NCBI GenBank assembly: GCA_001592145.1
Contig: BCWJ01000009.1
Coordinates: forward strand, 82,196-146,195
DNA: 64,000 bases
Origin: Xylanimicrobium pachnodae JCM 13526 = NBRC 107786
Lineage (GTDB): Bacteria > Actinomycetota > Actinomycetes > Actinomycetales > Cellulomonadaceae
Reading direction: 5' to 3'
Shown piece after piece: positions 21,335 to 29,401 of the stretch. A program made the translations under genes and the position numbers. Each line of letters opens with the position of its first letter. Position 1 is the stretch's first letter. The notes beneath the pieces were generated by a model. That model searched no databases and was not told where the DNA came from. It saw only the letters and a list, made by a program, of their open reading frames with translations.

Positions 21335-22792
21335 TCAGAAGCCGATCCACGACCGCAGCGGGCCCTGCAGGAAGTAGACGACGAACAGCACGGCCGCCAG
21401 GTACAGCAGCGGGTGCATCTGCCGCGCCTTGCCCACCGCCAGCTTGATGACCACGTAGGCGATGATGCCCGCGCCGATGCCGGCGGTGATGGAGTAGGTG
21501 AACGGCATGAGCACGATGGTGAGGAACGCGGGCAGGGCCACCTCGTAGTTCTTCCAGTCGATGCCCGTGATCTGGGTCAGCATCAGGAAGCCGACCACGA
21601 TGAGGGCCGGGGTGGCGGCCTCGTGCGGCACCATCTGGACCACGGGGGCCAGGAACATCGCCAGCAGGAACGCGATGCCCGTCACCACGGACGCCAGGCC
21701 CGTGCGGGCGCCGTCGCCCACGCCGGACGCCGACTCGACGTACGACGTGTTCGACGAGACGGAGCCCATGCCACCGGCTGCGGCGGCGATCGAGTCGACG
21801 ATGAGGATCTGGCGGGTCTTCGGCGGGTTGCCGTCCGCCTCCAGCAGCCCGGCCTCGCCGCCCACGGCCACCATGGTGCCCATGGTGTCGAAGAAGTCGG
21901 CCAGCATGATGGTGAACACCAGCAGGATGACGGCGACGACGCCGATGTTGCGGAACGAGCCGAGCAGCGAGAAGTTACCCAGGATCCCGAAGGTGGGCAG
22001 GCCCCAGCCGTCGGTGAGCTGCGGCACGGTGAGCGCCCACCCGCCGGGGTTCGACCCGTCGGCACCCTGTGCGCCGATGCTGCCGATCGCCTCGACGATG
22101 ATCGCCAGCACCGTGGAGCCGATGATCGCGACGAGGATGGCGCCGCGCACCTTCTTGATCGTGAGGATGATCGCCGCGAGCAGGCCGACGACGAACACGA
22201 GGATGGGCCACGAGCCCAGCGACCCGTCGATGCCGAGCTGCACGGGGGTGCCGGCCCCGCTGCGCACGAAGCCCGAGTCCACGAAGCCGATAAACGCGAT
22301 GAACAGGCCGATCCCGACCGAGATGGCGACCTTGAGCTCGTGCGGCACCGCCCGGAACACGGCCTCCCGGAACCCGGTGAGCACCAGGATCAGGATGATC
22401 AGACCCTCGATCACGATGATGCCCATCGCGTCGGCCCATGTCATGCCCGGGATGGTGGCGATCGAGAAGGCGACGACGGCGTTGAGTCCCATGCCCGCCG
22501 CGAGCGCCAGGGGGAAGTTCGCCACGACGCCCATGAGGATCGTCATGACGCCCGCCACCAGGGCGGTGACGGCGGCGATCTGCGACCCGTCGCCGTCGGC
22601 GAGGAAGTTCCCGGTGCCGTCCGGGACGCCGCCCAGGATGATCGGGTTGAGCACCAGGATGTACGCCATCGTGAAGAACGTGACGAGTCCACCGCGGACC
22701 TCGGCCCCGATGGTCGAGCCGCGTTCGGTGATCTTGAAGTAGCGATCGAGTGCGCCGAGCTGCTGGGTCGGCGCTGTCGTCGTAGTGGCCAT
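21335..22792 (-). CDS. NCS2 family purine permease (guanine/hypoxanthine-type)
   Basis: A 485-residue membrane transporter with about 12-14 hydrophobic helices. The N-terminal region GAEVRGGLVTFFTMAYILVLNPIIL, the segment AAGMGLNAVVAFS and the SSNTSYVESASGVGDGARTGL motif mark the AzgA-like branch of the NCS2 family, proton-coupled importers of purine bases. The exact base is not determinable here. The ATG at 22792 gives the normal N terminus; the longer frame upstream is a shadow of the next gene. Confidence 0.9.
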   Translation of the reverse strand: MATTTTAPTQQLGALDRYFKITERGSTIGAEVRGGLVTFFTMAYILVLNPIILGGVPDGTGNFLADGDGSQIAAVTALVAGVMTILMGVVANFPLALAAGMGLNAVVAFSIATIPGMTWADAMGIIVIEGLIILILVLTGFREAVFRAVPHELKVAISVGIGLFIAFIGFVDSGFVRSGAGTPVQLGIDGSLGSWPILVFVVGLLAAIILTIKKVRGAILVAIIGSTVLAIIVEAIGSIGAQGADGSNPGGWALTVPQLTDGWGLPTFGILGNFSLLGSFRNIGVVAVILLVFTIMLADFFDTMGTMVAVGGEAGLLEADGNPPKTRQILIVDSIAAAAGGMGSVSSNTSYVESASGVGDGARTGLASVVTGIAFLLAMFLAPVVQMVPHEAATPALIVVGFLMLTQITGIDWKNYEVALPAFLTIVLMPFTYSITAGIGAGIIAYVVIKLAVGKARQMHPLLYLAAVLFVVYFLQGPLRSWIGF

Positions 22793-22851
22793 GAGCCGTA
22801 TCGTGCCAGGATCGGCGCCGATCTCGGCCAACCTTGCACTCAGTGATGGGC

Positions 22852-24357
22852 TCAGTAGGCCCCGGCGCCGCCGAACACGGCCTTGGCCGTGCGGGCCAGG
22901 ATCATGAGGTCGCCGAACGCCGTCCAGTTCTCCGCGTAGTACACGTCGAGGCGCACGCACTCCTCCCACGGCAGGTCCGAGCGGCCACCCACCTGCCACA
23001 GGCCGGTGAGGCCCGGCTTGACCAGCAGGCGGCGTCGCATGCGCGCCTCGTACCGGCTCGCCTCCGCAGGCAGGGGCGGGCGCGGCCCCACGAGAGACAT
23101 CTGGCCCAGCAGCACGTTGAAGAGCTGCGGCAGCTCGTCCAGCGAGTACCGGCGCAGCACCCGGCCCACGCGGGTCACGCGGGGGTCGGCGCGATGCTTG
23201 AACAGCACACCGGCGCCGTCGTGCCCGTTCGCCGCGACGTGCTCCAGCCGGTCCTCGGCGTCCACCACCATGCTGCGGAACTTGAGCATGCGGAACGTCT
23301 CGCCGCCGCGGCCCACCCGGTCCTGCCCGAACAGCACCGGGCCGCGGCTGGTCACCTTGACGGCGACGGCGACGGCGAGCAGCACGGGCGAGAGCAGCAG
23401 GGTGAGCAGCCCCGCCCCCACCCAGTCCATGGCCGCCTTCGCGACGAACCGGGGCCCGGAGAACCGCGGGGCGTCCACGTGGAGCAGGCTCACCCCCGCC
23501 GCCGGGGTCACCGTGATGCGCGGCCCCGCCACGTCGGCCAGCTCGGCCGTGAGCATGAGGTCCACACCCACCGGTTCCAGCTCCCAGCCGAGCCTGCGCA
23601 CGACGTCGGCGGTGATCGCGTCGGAGCCCGAGACCGCCACGCAGTCCGCCCCTACGGAGGCGGCCACCACACCCGGGTTGCGCAGGTCGCCCAGCACCGG
23701 GACGCCCTCGATCTGCTCCCCCGCGCGCACCGTGCCCGTCGGGACGCACACGCCCACGACGCGGTACCCGGAGGCGGGCCTCCCGTTGAGCTCACGGATG
23801 AGCCGCTCGGCCTGTTCGCGCAACCCGATGGCGAGCACCGCCGTCGTCATCCCGCGCCGGGCTCGGTTCCGGTGCAGCCACCGCCGCCACAGGTACCGGT
23901 CGGCGAGCAGGCCGGCGAGCCCCACCGGAAGACCCACCAGCACGTAGAGACGCACCGCGGGTACCGACGTGAGGAACGCGGCGATGGCGATCAGGCTGAA
24001 CAGCCGCCAGGAGGCGTCGAACACCCGGTGGTACTCCAGCGGGCCGGACCCGAACACCCGCTGGTCGTAGGACTTGGTGGCCGCGAGCGCCGCCAGCCAC
24101 AGCGGGATCAGGCCCACCGACATGATCGTGCGCAGCACCACGCCGCTCATCGAGGCCGCCGGGCCGCTCACGAGCACACGGACCACCGACACCACGGCCG
24201 AGGTCGCGGCCAGCACGGCCACGTCGGTCAGCACGAGCCGTAGGCGGTAGTCCAGATGCCACTTCTTGCTGTTGAACGCAGCCCGCGTCGCCACCAGGGA
24301 CCGGGCGCGCTGGGCAGCGTGCGGACTGCCCATACGGCTGGGAAGCGTGGCGGACAC
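22852..24357 (-). CDS. Polyprenyl glycosylphosphotransferase (sugar transferase)
   Basis: Membrane enzyme that transfers a sugar-1-phosphate to undecaprenyl phosphate, starting a cell-surface polysaccharide. The 501-residue protein has four to five N-terminal helices, a nucleotide-binding-like middle region, another helix (about residue 300-325) and the C-terminal bacterial sugar transferase domain: KFRSMVVDAEDR, YSLDELPQLFNVL, MSLVGPRPP and VKPGLTGLWQV. The GTG at 24357 follows GAAGGA by 5 bases; an ATG eight codons later is the alternative. No other polysaccharide genes lie beside it, which is unusual for an initiating transferase. Confidence 0.88.
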   Translation of the reverse strand: MSATLPSRMGSPHAAQRARSLVATRAAFNSKKWHLDYRLRLVLTDVAVLAATSAVVSVVRVLVSGPAASMSGVVLRTIMSVGLIPLWLAALAATKSYDQRVFGSGPLEYHRVFDASWRLFSLIAIAAFLTSVPAVRLYVLVGLPVGLAGLLADRYLWRRWLHRNRARRGMTTAVLAIGLREQAERLIRELNGRPASGYRVVGVCVPTGTVRAGEQIEGVPVLGDLRNPGVVAASVGADCVAVSGSDAITADVVRRLGWELEPVGVDLMLTAELADVAGPRITVTPAAGVSLLHVDAPRFSGPRFVAKAAMDWVGAGLLTLLLSPVLLAVAVAVKVTSRGPVLFGQDRVGRGGETFRMLKFRSMVVDAEDRLEHVAANGHDGAGVLFKHRADPRVTRVGRVLRRYSLDELPQLFNVLLGQMSLVGPRPPLPAEASRYEARMRRRLLVKPGLTGLWQVGGRSDLPWEECVRLDVYYAENWTAFGDLMILARTAKAVFGGAGAY

Positions 24358-24599
24358 GTGGATCCTTCGTGAGTGGGGCGGTGCACTCTCGACTCTAGGA
24401 GCGACCATCGGGTCACGACGGCCGGGCTCCGACGTTTCACCTACGGCCCACCCGCAGTTCACCCGCGACGCGGGGAGGACTTTCCCAACTGCCCTTTTTG
24501 CCCGGAACCTCTGCGGGGTCGACGCGCCGCGCCCTGCGCGGTCGACGCACGCGGCGGCACCGCCCGGCACATCACGGCACGCGTTCGTAGACTGGGCGG

Positions 24600-24842
24600 G
24601 TGCCCTCGCTCCTGCGGATCCTCACCCACCCCGAGTCGCGGCGACCCGGGCCTCCCCCGATGGTCGTGAACCTGCGCGTCGTGGTGCTCGCGGGCATCGC
24701 CTGCTGGGTGGTCGCGACCGTCGTGCTCGCGATCCTCGTGGCCGCCGGGGTCAAGCCGTGGACGACGCTCGCCGTCTGCGCATCGGGGCTCGCGCTGGGC
24801 GGGATCGGCCTGCTGTGGGCGCGGGGGCAGCGCACGTCGTAG
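24600..24842 (+). CDS. DUF2530 small membrane protein
   Basis: An 80-residue protein with two hydrophobic helices (about 28-50 and 56-74) separated by a short turn containing a Trp, and a proline-rich start (PGPPPMVV). This matches DUF2530, small actinobacterial membrane proteins of unknown function. It starts with GTG at 24600 and ends 43 bases from the sacsin-like gene on the opposite strand. It is divergent from the sugar transferase across about 240 bases that include an A-rich stretch but no other gene. Confidence 0.72.
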   Translation: MPSLLRILTHPESRRPGPPPMVVNLRVVVLAGIACWVVATVVLAILVAAGVKPWTTLAVCASGLALGGIGLLWARGQRTS

Positions 24843-24850
24843 TCGCAGCA

Positions 24851-24893
24851 CGCGGTCAGGGCAGGCGCGGTCAGGGCACGCGCGGTCAGGGCA
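24851..24893. repeat. Three tandem 15-bp repeats at the 3' end of the sacsin-like gene
   Basis: CGCGGTCAGGGCA recurs at 24851, 24866 and 24881, exactly 15 bases apart. The stop codon of the sacsin-like gene (24886-24888, minus) lies in the third unit, so the other two units supply further in-frame stops. Confidence 0.9.
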
Positions 24894-27800
24894 CGCGCGG
24901 CGCGGACCACGCGACGGTCGCCCACAGTTCCTGCGCCCGGTCCGGCGCGTGCAGCGCCGCCCGCAGCAGCGCGGTGAGGTGGGGGGCTCCCAGGTGGTCG
25001 GCGAGGGCGTCGGCCAGGGCATCCTGGTCCACCGCGTGGACCCCGGCGGCATCGACCCAGTACCGGACCGGGTGGCCCTGGACCCGCAGGTCGCCGTGAT
25101 GGTGCCAGGCGGTCGGCACGCGATCGTCCAGCCCGGTGATCCGCGGGTCGAGCGTGCGCACGGTGACGTCGTCGCCCCCGTCGTCGACGGGCTGCTCGGC
25201 CGCGACGGGGAGGTCGAGCAGCTCCCCGAGCGCGGCCGCCGCACCCGCGGCCGCGGGCAGCACCGGGCACCGCTGGGCCCAGCGGCTCCCGGTCGCGACG
25301 ACGACGGCGTCCGCGTCGACGACGGCGGTCACGTCCGCGTGCAGCGCGGGGAGCCGGTCGGGCAGCGGGTCCAGGACGGTGGCCCGCTCCGCCGGGTCGT
25401 CGATGCCGAGGGCGGCCGTGGCCAGTCCCTGCCAGACGGCGAGGGCGTCACGCACGGGGACCCGCGTGCCGACGGGGCCGAGCGCGTCGAGCACCGCCGA
25501 CCAGTCCGCGGGGTCGAGCTCGGCCAGGGACGCGACGCCGCCGAGAGCGCGGAGCATCTCGCCGTCGAGGCCGGCCGCCCACGCAGGGGGCGCAGGCAGC
25601 AACGGGACGCCGTGGTGCAGGGCGAACGCGCCACCCGTGCGGCCGCCCAGGGCGCGGCGGAGCCACCACGCCGCGTACGACGGCGCAGGGGCCGCGCCCC
25701 GGCGCGCGCCGGGCCCGGGCAGTATCGGGGTGACCAGGGCGCGGCGCAGGGCCGGTTCTCGTGCGACGAGCGAGAGGGCCTGGGGCCAGGAGCCGTCGGC
25801 GACGGCGTCGAGGTCCGCGATCGCCTCGAGGTCGGCCAGGAGCACGTCGGCACCCCAGCGGTGCCCCAGGTGCGCCAGGTAGTCCTGCCAGCTCGCGAGC
25901 CAGGCGGCCGGGGAGTCGGGGTCGTCGTCCTCGCTGACGGGGTCGGCGGCGTCGCCGGCGGTGAGGACCTCCGGGATGCGGTAGACGTCCAACGTGGCAT
26001 GTGCGCCCGCCACCGACAGCGTGTCCGGGGCGTGGTGGTCGAGCACATCGGCGGCGACGACGTCGAGGCCGTCCAGGTGCTCCGCCGCCCACGTGCCCGG
26101 CAGCGCCGTCTCCCGCAGGGGCGCGACGCCACCGGCCACGACCGGCACGGGCAGCTCGCCCGTCCAGAACGGGACCGCGCTCGCGGGAGCCCCGGCGACC
26201 AGGTCGAGCACGGCGTCGACCACCGCGCGGGCGGGCGCGGTCCCCGCGTCGGCCGCACCGTCGGCGTCGGCGTCGGTCTCGGCCTCGGCGTCGGCGTCGA
26301 GGAGGTCGGCCGCCGCGTCGAGGGCCGCGCCACGCACGGCGGGGTCGCGCAGCACGGTGGCGGGGTCGAACGGGACGGCACCGACCCGCGCGAGCGCCGG
26401 GTGCGCGGCGTCCGGGTGCACGACGCGCAACCCGAGCGCACCCACCGCGTGCAGCGCCTCCCGGGACGCTGCAGAAGGAAGCACCAGGCCACGGGCACCA
26501 CGGGCCAGCCGACCGTCGGCGAGCGGCACCGGGGCGCCCGCCAGGGCCTCGCGCACCGCCGGGTCCGCGAGATGGCCGGCGAGCGCCGCGTACACGGCGT
26601 ACCAGCGGGCGGGCGGCAAGCCGGCCAGGTCGTCGAGCAGGTCTGCCAGCGGGACCACCGTGGCGCCCAGCCGCCGGGCCACCGCGTGGTGCCGCGGCGC
26701 GAGCGGCACCGTACCGAGCGCGTCCGCGACGGCGTCGTCCTCTCCGACCGACCCCGCGAGCAGCACCGCGTCACGCGGCGCGACACCGCCAAGCAGCGGG
26801 GCCGCTGCGAGCGCCTCCGTCGCCGCCGCCCGGATCGCCGCGTCCAGGTCGCTCGCGGGCAGGCCGTCCGGGACGAGGGTCAGCACGTCGGCGGGGCCGT
26901 CCACCAGACCGGCCAGCAGCTCGGCATAGGCACGCCCTGCCGCCTCGGCGATGCGGTCGGTGGCGGCGCCGGGGAGCACGCGGCGCCGGCCCGGGTCCAC
27001 GGGGAAGCCCGCGACGAGCAGCGCGGGGAACGTCAACGGCACGTCGGTGGGGGTGGGCGCGTGCAGCACCCGGCCGATGCCGTCGCGGACGTCACGCGGC
27101 AACGCCCAGGTCACCGACCAGGCGAGGGTGCGCTGCTCGGCGGGCAGGCCGGCCACGTCGGCGGGGTCCAGCCGGCCCGCGGTCCGGTGGACCACCCACC
27201 GCTCGTCGACCCCGTCCAGGACGCGCTCCACGCCGTCGACGTCGATGCTGACGCGCTCCAGTGCGGGCAGGGCGAGCAGCAGGGCGTCGTCCACCGCGGC
27301 GAGCTGGGCGCGCACGGCGGACACGGCATCGGCGTCCCGCAGCACGAGCTCGACCACCGTGTCACCGCCGCTGGGCCGGTCCGGGAACGGCAGCCGGAGC
27401 ACGGCCGCACGGGTGCCCGCCGTCAGCCCGGCGGCGTCGAGCTCGGCTCGGGTCAGGGCGGCGCTGAACCGGACGCCGCCCGTCCTGGACCGCAGGGTGA
27501 CGTCGTCGGCGACGGAGCGCACCGCGGCGAACCCGACGCCGAACCGGCCCACGGCGGCACCGCCGTCGGCGGGCGCGGTCGGCTTGGCCGATGCGCGCAG
27601 CGAGGCGAGCGACGCGACGCCCTCGGCGTCGAGCGGCGCACCCGGGTTGGACGCGCGCAGCACGGCCGGGCTCGCGGCGGTGTCCACGGTGAACGTGACA
27701 CGCCCCAAGATGCCCGCACGGGCGGCGGCATCGGCCGCGTTCTGCGCGAGCTCGACGATCACACGGTCGCGGTAGTAGCCGCGCGCGTGGTCCTCCTCGA

Positions 27801-27909
27801 GGTTCGCGTCCTCGCGCAGCCGGGTGGGTGAGTCACGCCAGGCGCCGATCACGGCGCGGCGCAACACCGCCGTGCCGAAGGGGTCCGGGCCGACGGGATC
27901 GGCGCTCAC
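24886..27909 (-). CDS. Sacsin-type N-terminal ATPase domain protein, 1007 residues
   Basis: A large cytoplasmic protein with a GHKL (Hsp90/histidine-kinase-type) ATPase domain in its first 230 residues: the N box VIVELAQNAADAA, then the glycine box GRFGVGFAAVRS. The remaining 750 residues are Ala/Asp-rich and have no domain I can name, with an acidic low-complexity stretch (DADAEAETDADADG) near the middle. Sacsin-like proteins use this fold in chaperone-type roles, but the function in actinobacteria is unknown. The GTG at 27909 is 9 bases past the DUF3027 gene, so the two share a transcript. The longer frame upstream belongs to DUF3027. Confidence 0.8.
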   Translation of the reverse strand: MSADPVGPDPFGTAVLRRAVIGAWRDSPTRLREDANLEEDHARGYYRDRVIVELAQNAADAAARAGILGRVTFTVDTAASPAVLRASNPGAPLDAEGVASLASLRASAKPTAPADGGAAVGRFGVGFAAVRSVADDVTLRSRTGGVRFSAALTRAELDAAGLTAGTRAAVLRLPFPDRPSGGDTVVELVLRDADAVSAVRAQLAAVDDALLLALPALERVSIDVDGVERVLDGVDERWVVHRTAGRLDPADVAGLPAEQRTLAWSVTWALPRDVRDGIGRVLHAPTPTDVPLTFPALLVAGFPVDPGRRRVLPGAATDRIAEAAGRAYAELLAGLVDGPADVLTLVPDGLPASDLDAAIRAAATEALAAAPLLGGVAPRDAVLLAGSVGEDDAVADALGTVPLAPRHHAVARRLGATVVPLADLLDDLAGLPPARWYAVYAALAGHLADPAVREALAGAPVPLADGRLARGARGLVLPSAASREALHAVGALGLRVVHPDAAHPALARVGAVPFDPATVLRDPAVRGAALDAAADLLDADAEAETDADADGAADAGTAPARAVVDAVLDLVAGAPASAVPFWTGELPVPVVAGGVAPLRETALPGTWAAEHLDGLDVVAADVLDHHAPDTLSVAGAHATLDVYRIPEVLTAGDAADPVSEDDDPDSPAAWLASWQDYLAHLGHRWGADVLLADLEAIADLDAVADGSWPQALSLVAREPALRRALVTPILPGPGARRGAAPAPSYAAWWLRRALGGRTGGAFALHHGVPLLPAPPAWAAGLDGEMLRALGGVASLAELDPADWSAVLDALGPVGTRVPVRDALAVWQGLATAALGIDDPAERATVLDPLPDRLPALHADVTAVVDADAVVVATGSRWAQRCPVLPAAAGAAAALGELLDLPVAAEQPVDDGGDDVTVRTLDPRITGLDDRVPTAWHHHGDLRVQGHPVRYWVDAAGVHAVDQDALADALADHLGAPHLTALLRAALHAPDRAQELWATVAWSAPRVP

Positions 27910-27917
27910 GGCGCGGG

Positions 27918-28778
27918 TCAGGCCTCGGGAGCGGCCGGAGTCGGGTCGACGGGCTCGGTCAGCGGGCTCGGCTCGACCGCCGGGGCCACGGCGCGACGCT
28001 CCACCAGCTCGACCCCCAGCTCGTCGATCAGCGGGTCCGGGGCGGGCCAGTCCGTGCCGGTGTGCTCGACGTCGGTCTCCGAGTGGGCGCCGCAGCCGTG
28101 GTCGAGGGACACGACCTTGCCGTCGTCGGGGGACCACGGGTTGGCGCACACCCCGAACACCTGGCCCAGCGAACCGCTGAGCGGCACCAGGTACCCGCAG
28201 GTCATGCACTCCGCCGGGGAGCGCACGGCGCCCGCCGACGTCGGACCGGCCGATCCGCGGTACCAGCGCTGCGCCGCCTCGGCACGGCCGGTGGGTGACA
28301 GGGCGCGCACCCGGGCGAGCGCGAGCTCGTCGAGACCCACCGCGTCGTCGTCCTCGGTACCCGACGGCGTCCAGCCCGGCGCCAGGCGCGGATCGTCCGC
28401 CTTGAACGGCAGCACGTCACCCGGGCCGATGTCACCGGGGCGCAGGCGGTCCGCCCACGGCAGCCAGTCGGGGGCCAGGATCGCGCCGTCACCGGGCAGC
28501 AGCTCCACCTCGCACACGGTCGCGTTGCGACCGCGCGGCACCCGGGACAGCGTGACCACCCACGACCACCCGTGGTAGCCCTTCATCGTCGCGGCGAACC
28601 GGTGGGAGACCAGACGGTCCTCGTCCACGGCGGCGCCCAGGTGCTCCCCCACGTCCCCTGGGGCGTCGGCCACCTCGACGGCCGCCGCGCGCGCGAGGTC
28701 GACGGCCCCGACGAGCACGGCCTCCTTCACGGGGCGCTTGGCACGGCTGGGGCTGGCGGCAGCCTGGACAGGGGTCAC
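27918..28778 (-). CDS. DUF3027 protein
   Basis: A 286-residue cytoplasmic protein of the actinobacterial DUF3027 family, function unknown. It has the conserved segment GYHGWSWVVTLSRVPR near residue 75, LPWADRLRPGD, and a Cys pair (ECMTCGYLVPL) with a later Cys in VFGVCANPWSPDDG and CGAHSE, which could bind zinc. The C-terminal 50 residues are Pro/Ala-rich. It begins with GTG, 14 bases after the cold-shock gene, and is followed at once by the sacsin-like gene. These three look like one operon. Confidence 0.85.
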   Translation of the reverse strand: MTPVQAAASPSRAKRPVKEAVLVGAVDLARAAAVEVADAPGDVGEHLGAAVDEDRLVSHRFAATMKGYHGWSWVVTLSRVPRGRNATVCEVELLPGDGAILAPDWLPWADRLRPGDIGPGDVLPFKADDPRLAPGWTPSGTEDDDAVGLDELALARVRALSPTGRAEAAQRWYRGSAGPTSAGAVRSPAECMTCGYLVPLSGSLGQVFGVCANPWSPDDGKVVSLDHGCGAHSETDVEHTGTDWPAPDPLIDELGVELVERRAVAPAVEPSPLTEPVDPTPAAPEA

Positions 28779-28792
28779 TGGCGTATTGTCCC

Positions 28793-29170
28793 TCAGCCGT
28801 CGATCTGGTCGGCGACCGCGCGCAGGATCTTGGCCACCATCTCGGAGTCCTTCGGGTACCGGCCCTTGCGGAGCTCGTCACCGACCTTGTCGAGCTTCTT
28901 GACCAGGTCCTCGATGACGGCCGCCATGTCCGACGGCGCCGGACGCTTGGCCTTCGCCACCGACGGGGGCGCGTCGAGAACGGTCACCGACATCGCGGAC
29001 GGCCCGCGGCGGCCGTCGGCCACGCCGTACTCCACCTTGGTGCCCGGCTTGGGGGCGACCGCCCCGGCGGGAAGGGCGGAGGCGTGCAGGAACACCTCGC
29101 CGCCGTCGTCGCCGGCGATGAAGCCGAAACCGCGCTCCGCGTCGAACCACTTGACCTTGCCGGTGGGCAC
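28793..29170 (-). CDS. Cold-shock domain protein with C-terminal extension
   Basis: Single-stranded nucleic-acid-binding protein. Residues 1-65 are a complete cold-shock domain: GKVKWFDAERGFGFI (RNP1) and EVFLHAS (RNP2). Residues 75-125 are a charged helical extension (DLVKKLDKVGDELRKGRYP) absent from ordinary 67-residue Csp proteins, so this is the longer actinobacterial type. It starts with GTG at 29170 and leads an apparent operon with DUF3027 and the sacsin-like ATPase. The 231 bases upstream are divergent promoter space with no other gene. Confidence 0.88.
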   Translation of the reverse strand: MPTGKVKWFDAERGFGFIAGDDGGEVFLHASALPAGAVAPKPGTKVEYGVADGRRGPSAMSVTVLDAPPSVAKAKRPAPSDMAAVIEDLVKKLDKVGDELRKGRYPKDSEMVAKILRAVADQIDG

Positions 29171-29401
29171 TGTGACCTCGTTCTCGTTGCTGCTCGTCGA
29201 ACCCGGGCACGCCCGGAGCCGGTCCCGTCCCGGGGCCGATCCCCCAGGTTACCGGGAGCAGCCCCCATGGCCGAACGGTGTGCGCGGCAGGACACCCCCG
29301 CCCGGCGTGCGGCGCCGGTCGGCCCGGTGGGTCGTGGTGCCACCGGCCGCGCCCGCGTCCGGACGACCTCGAGCGGCGGCCGCGCGCGTAGCATCGTGAG
29401 G

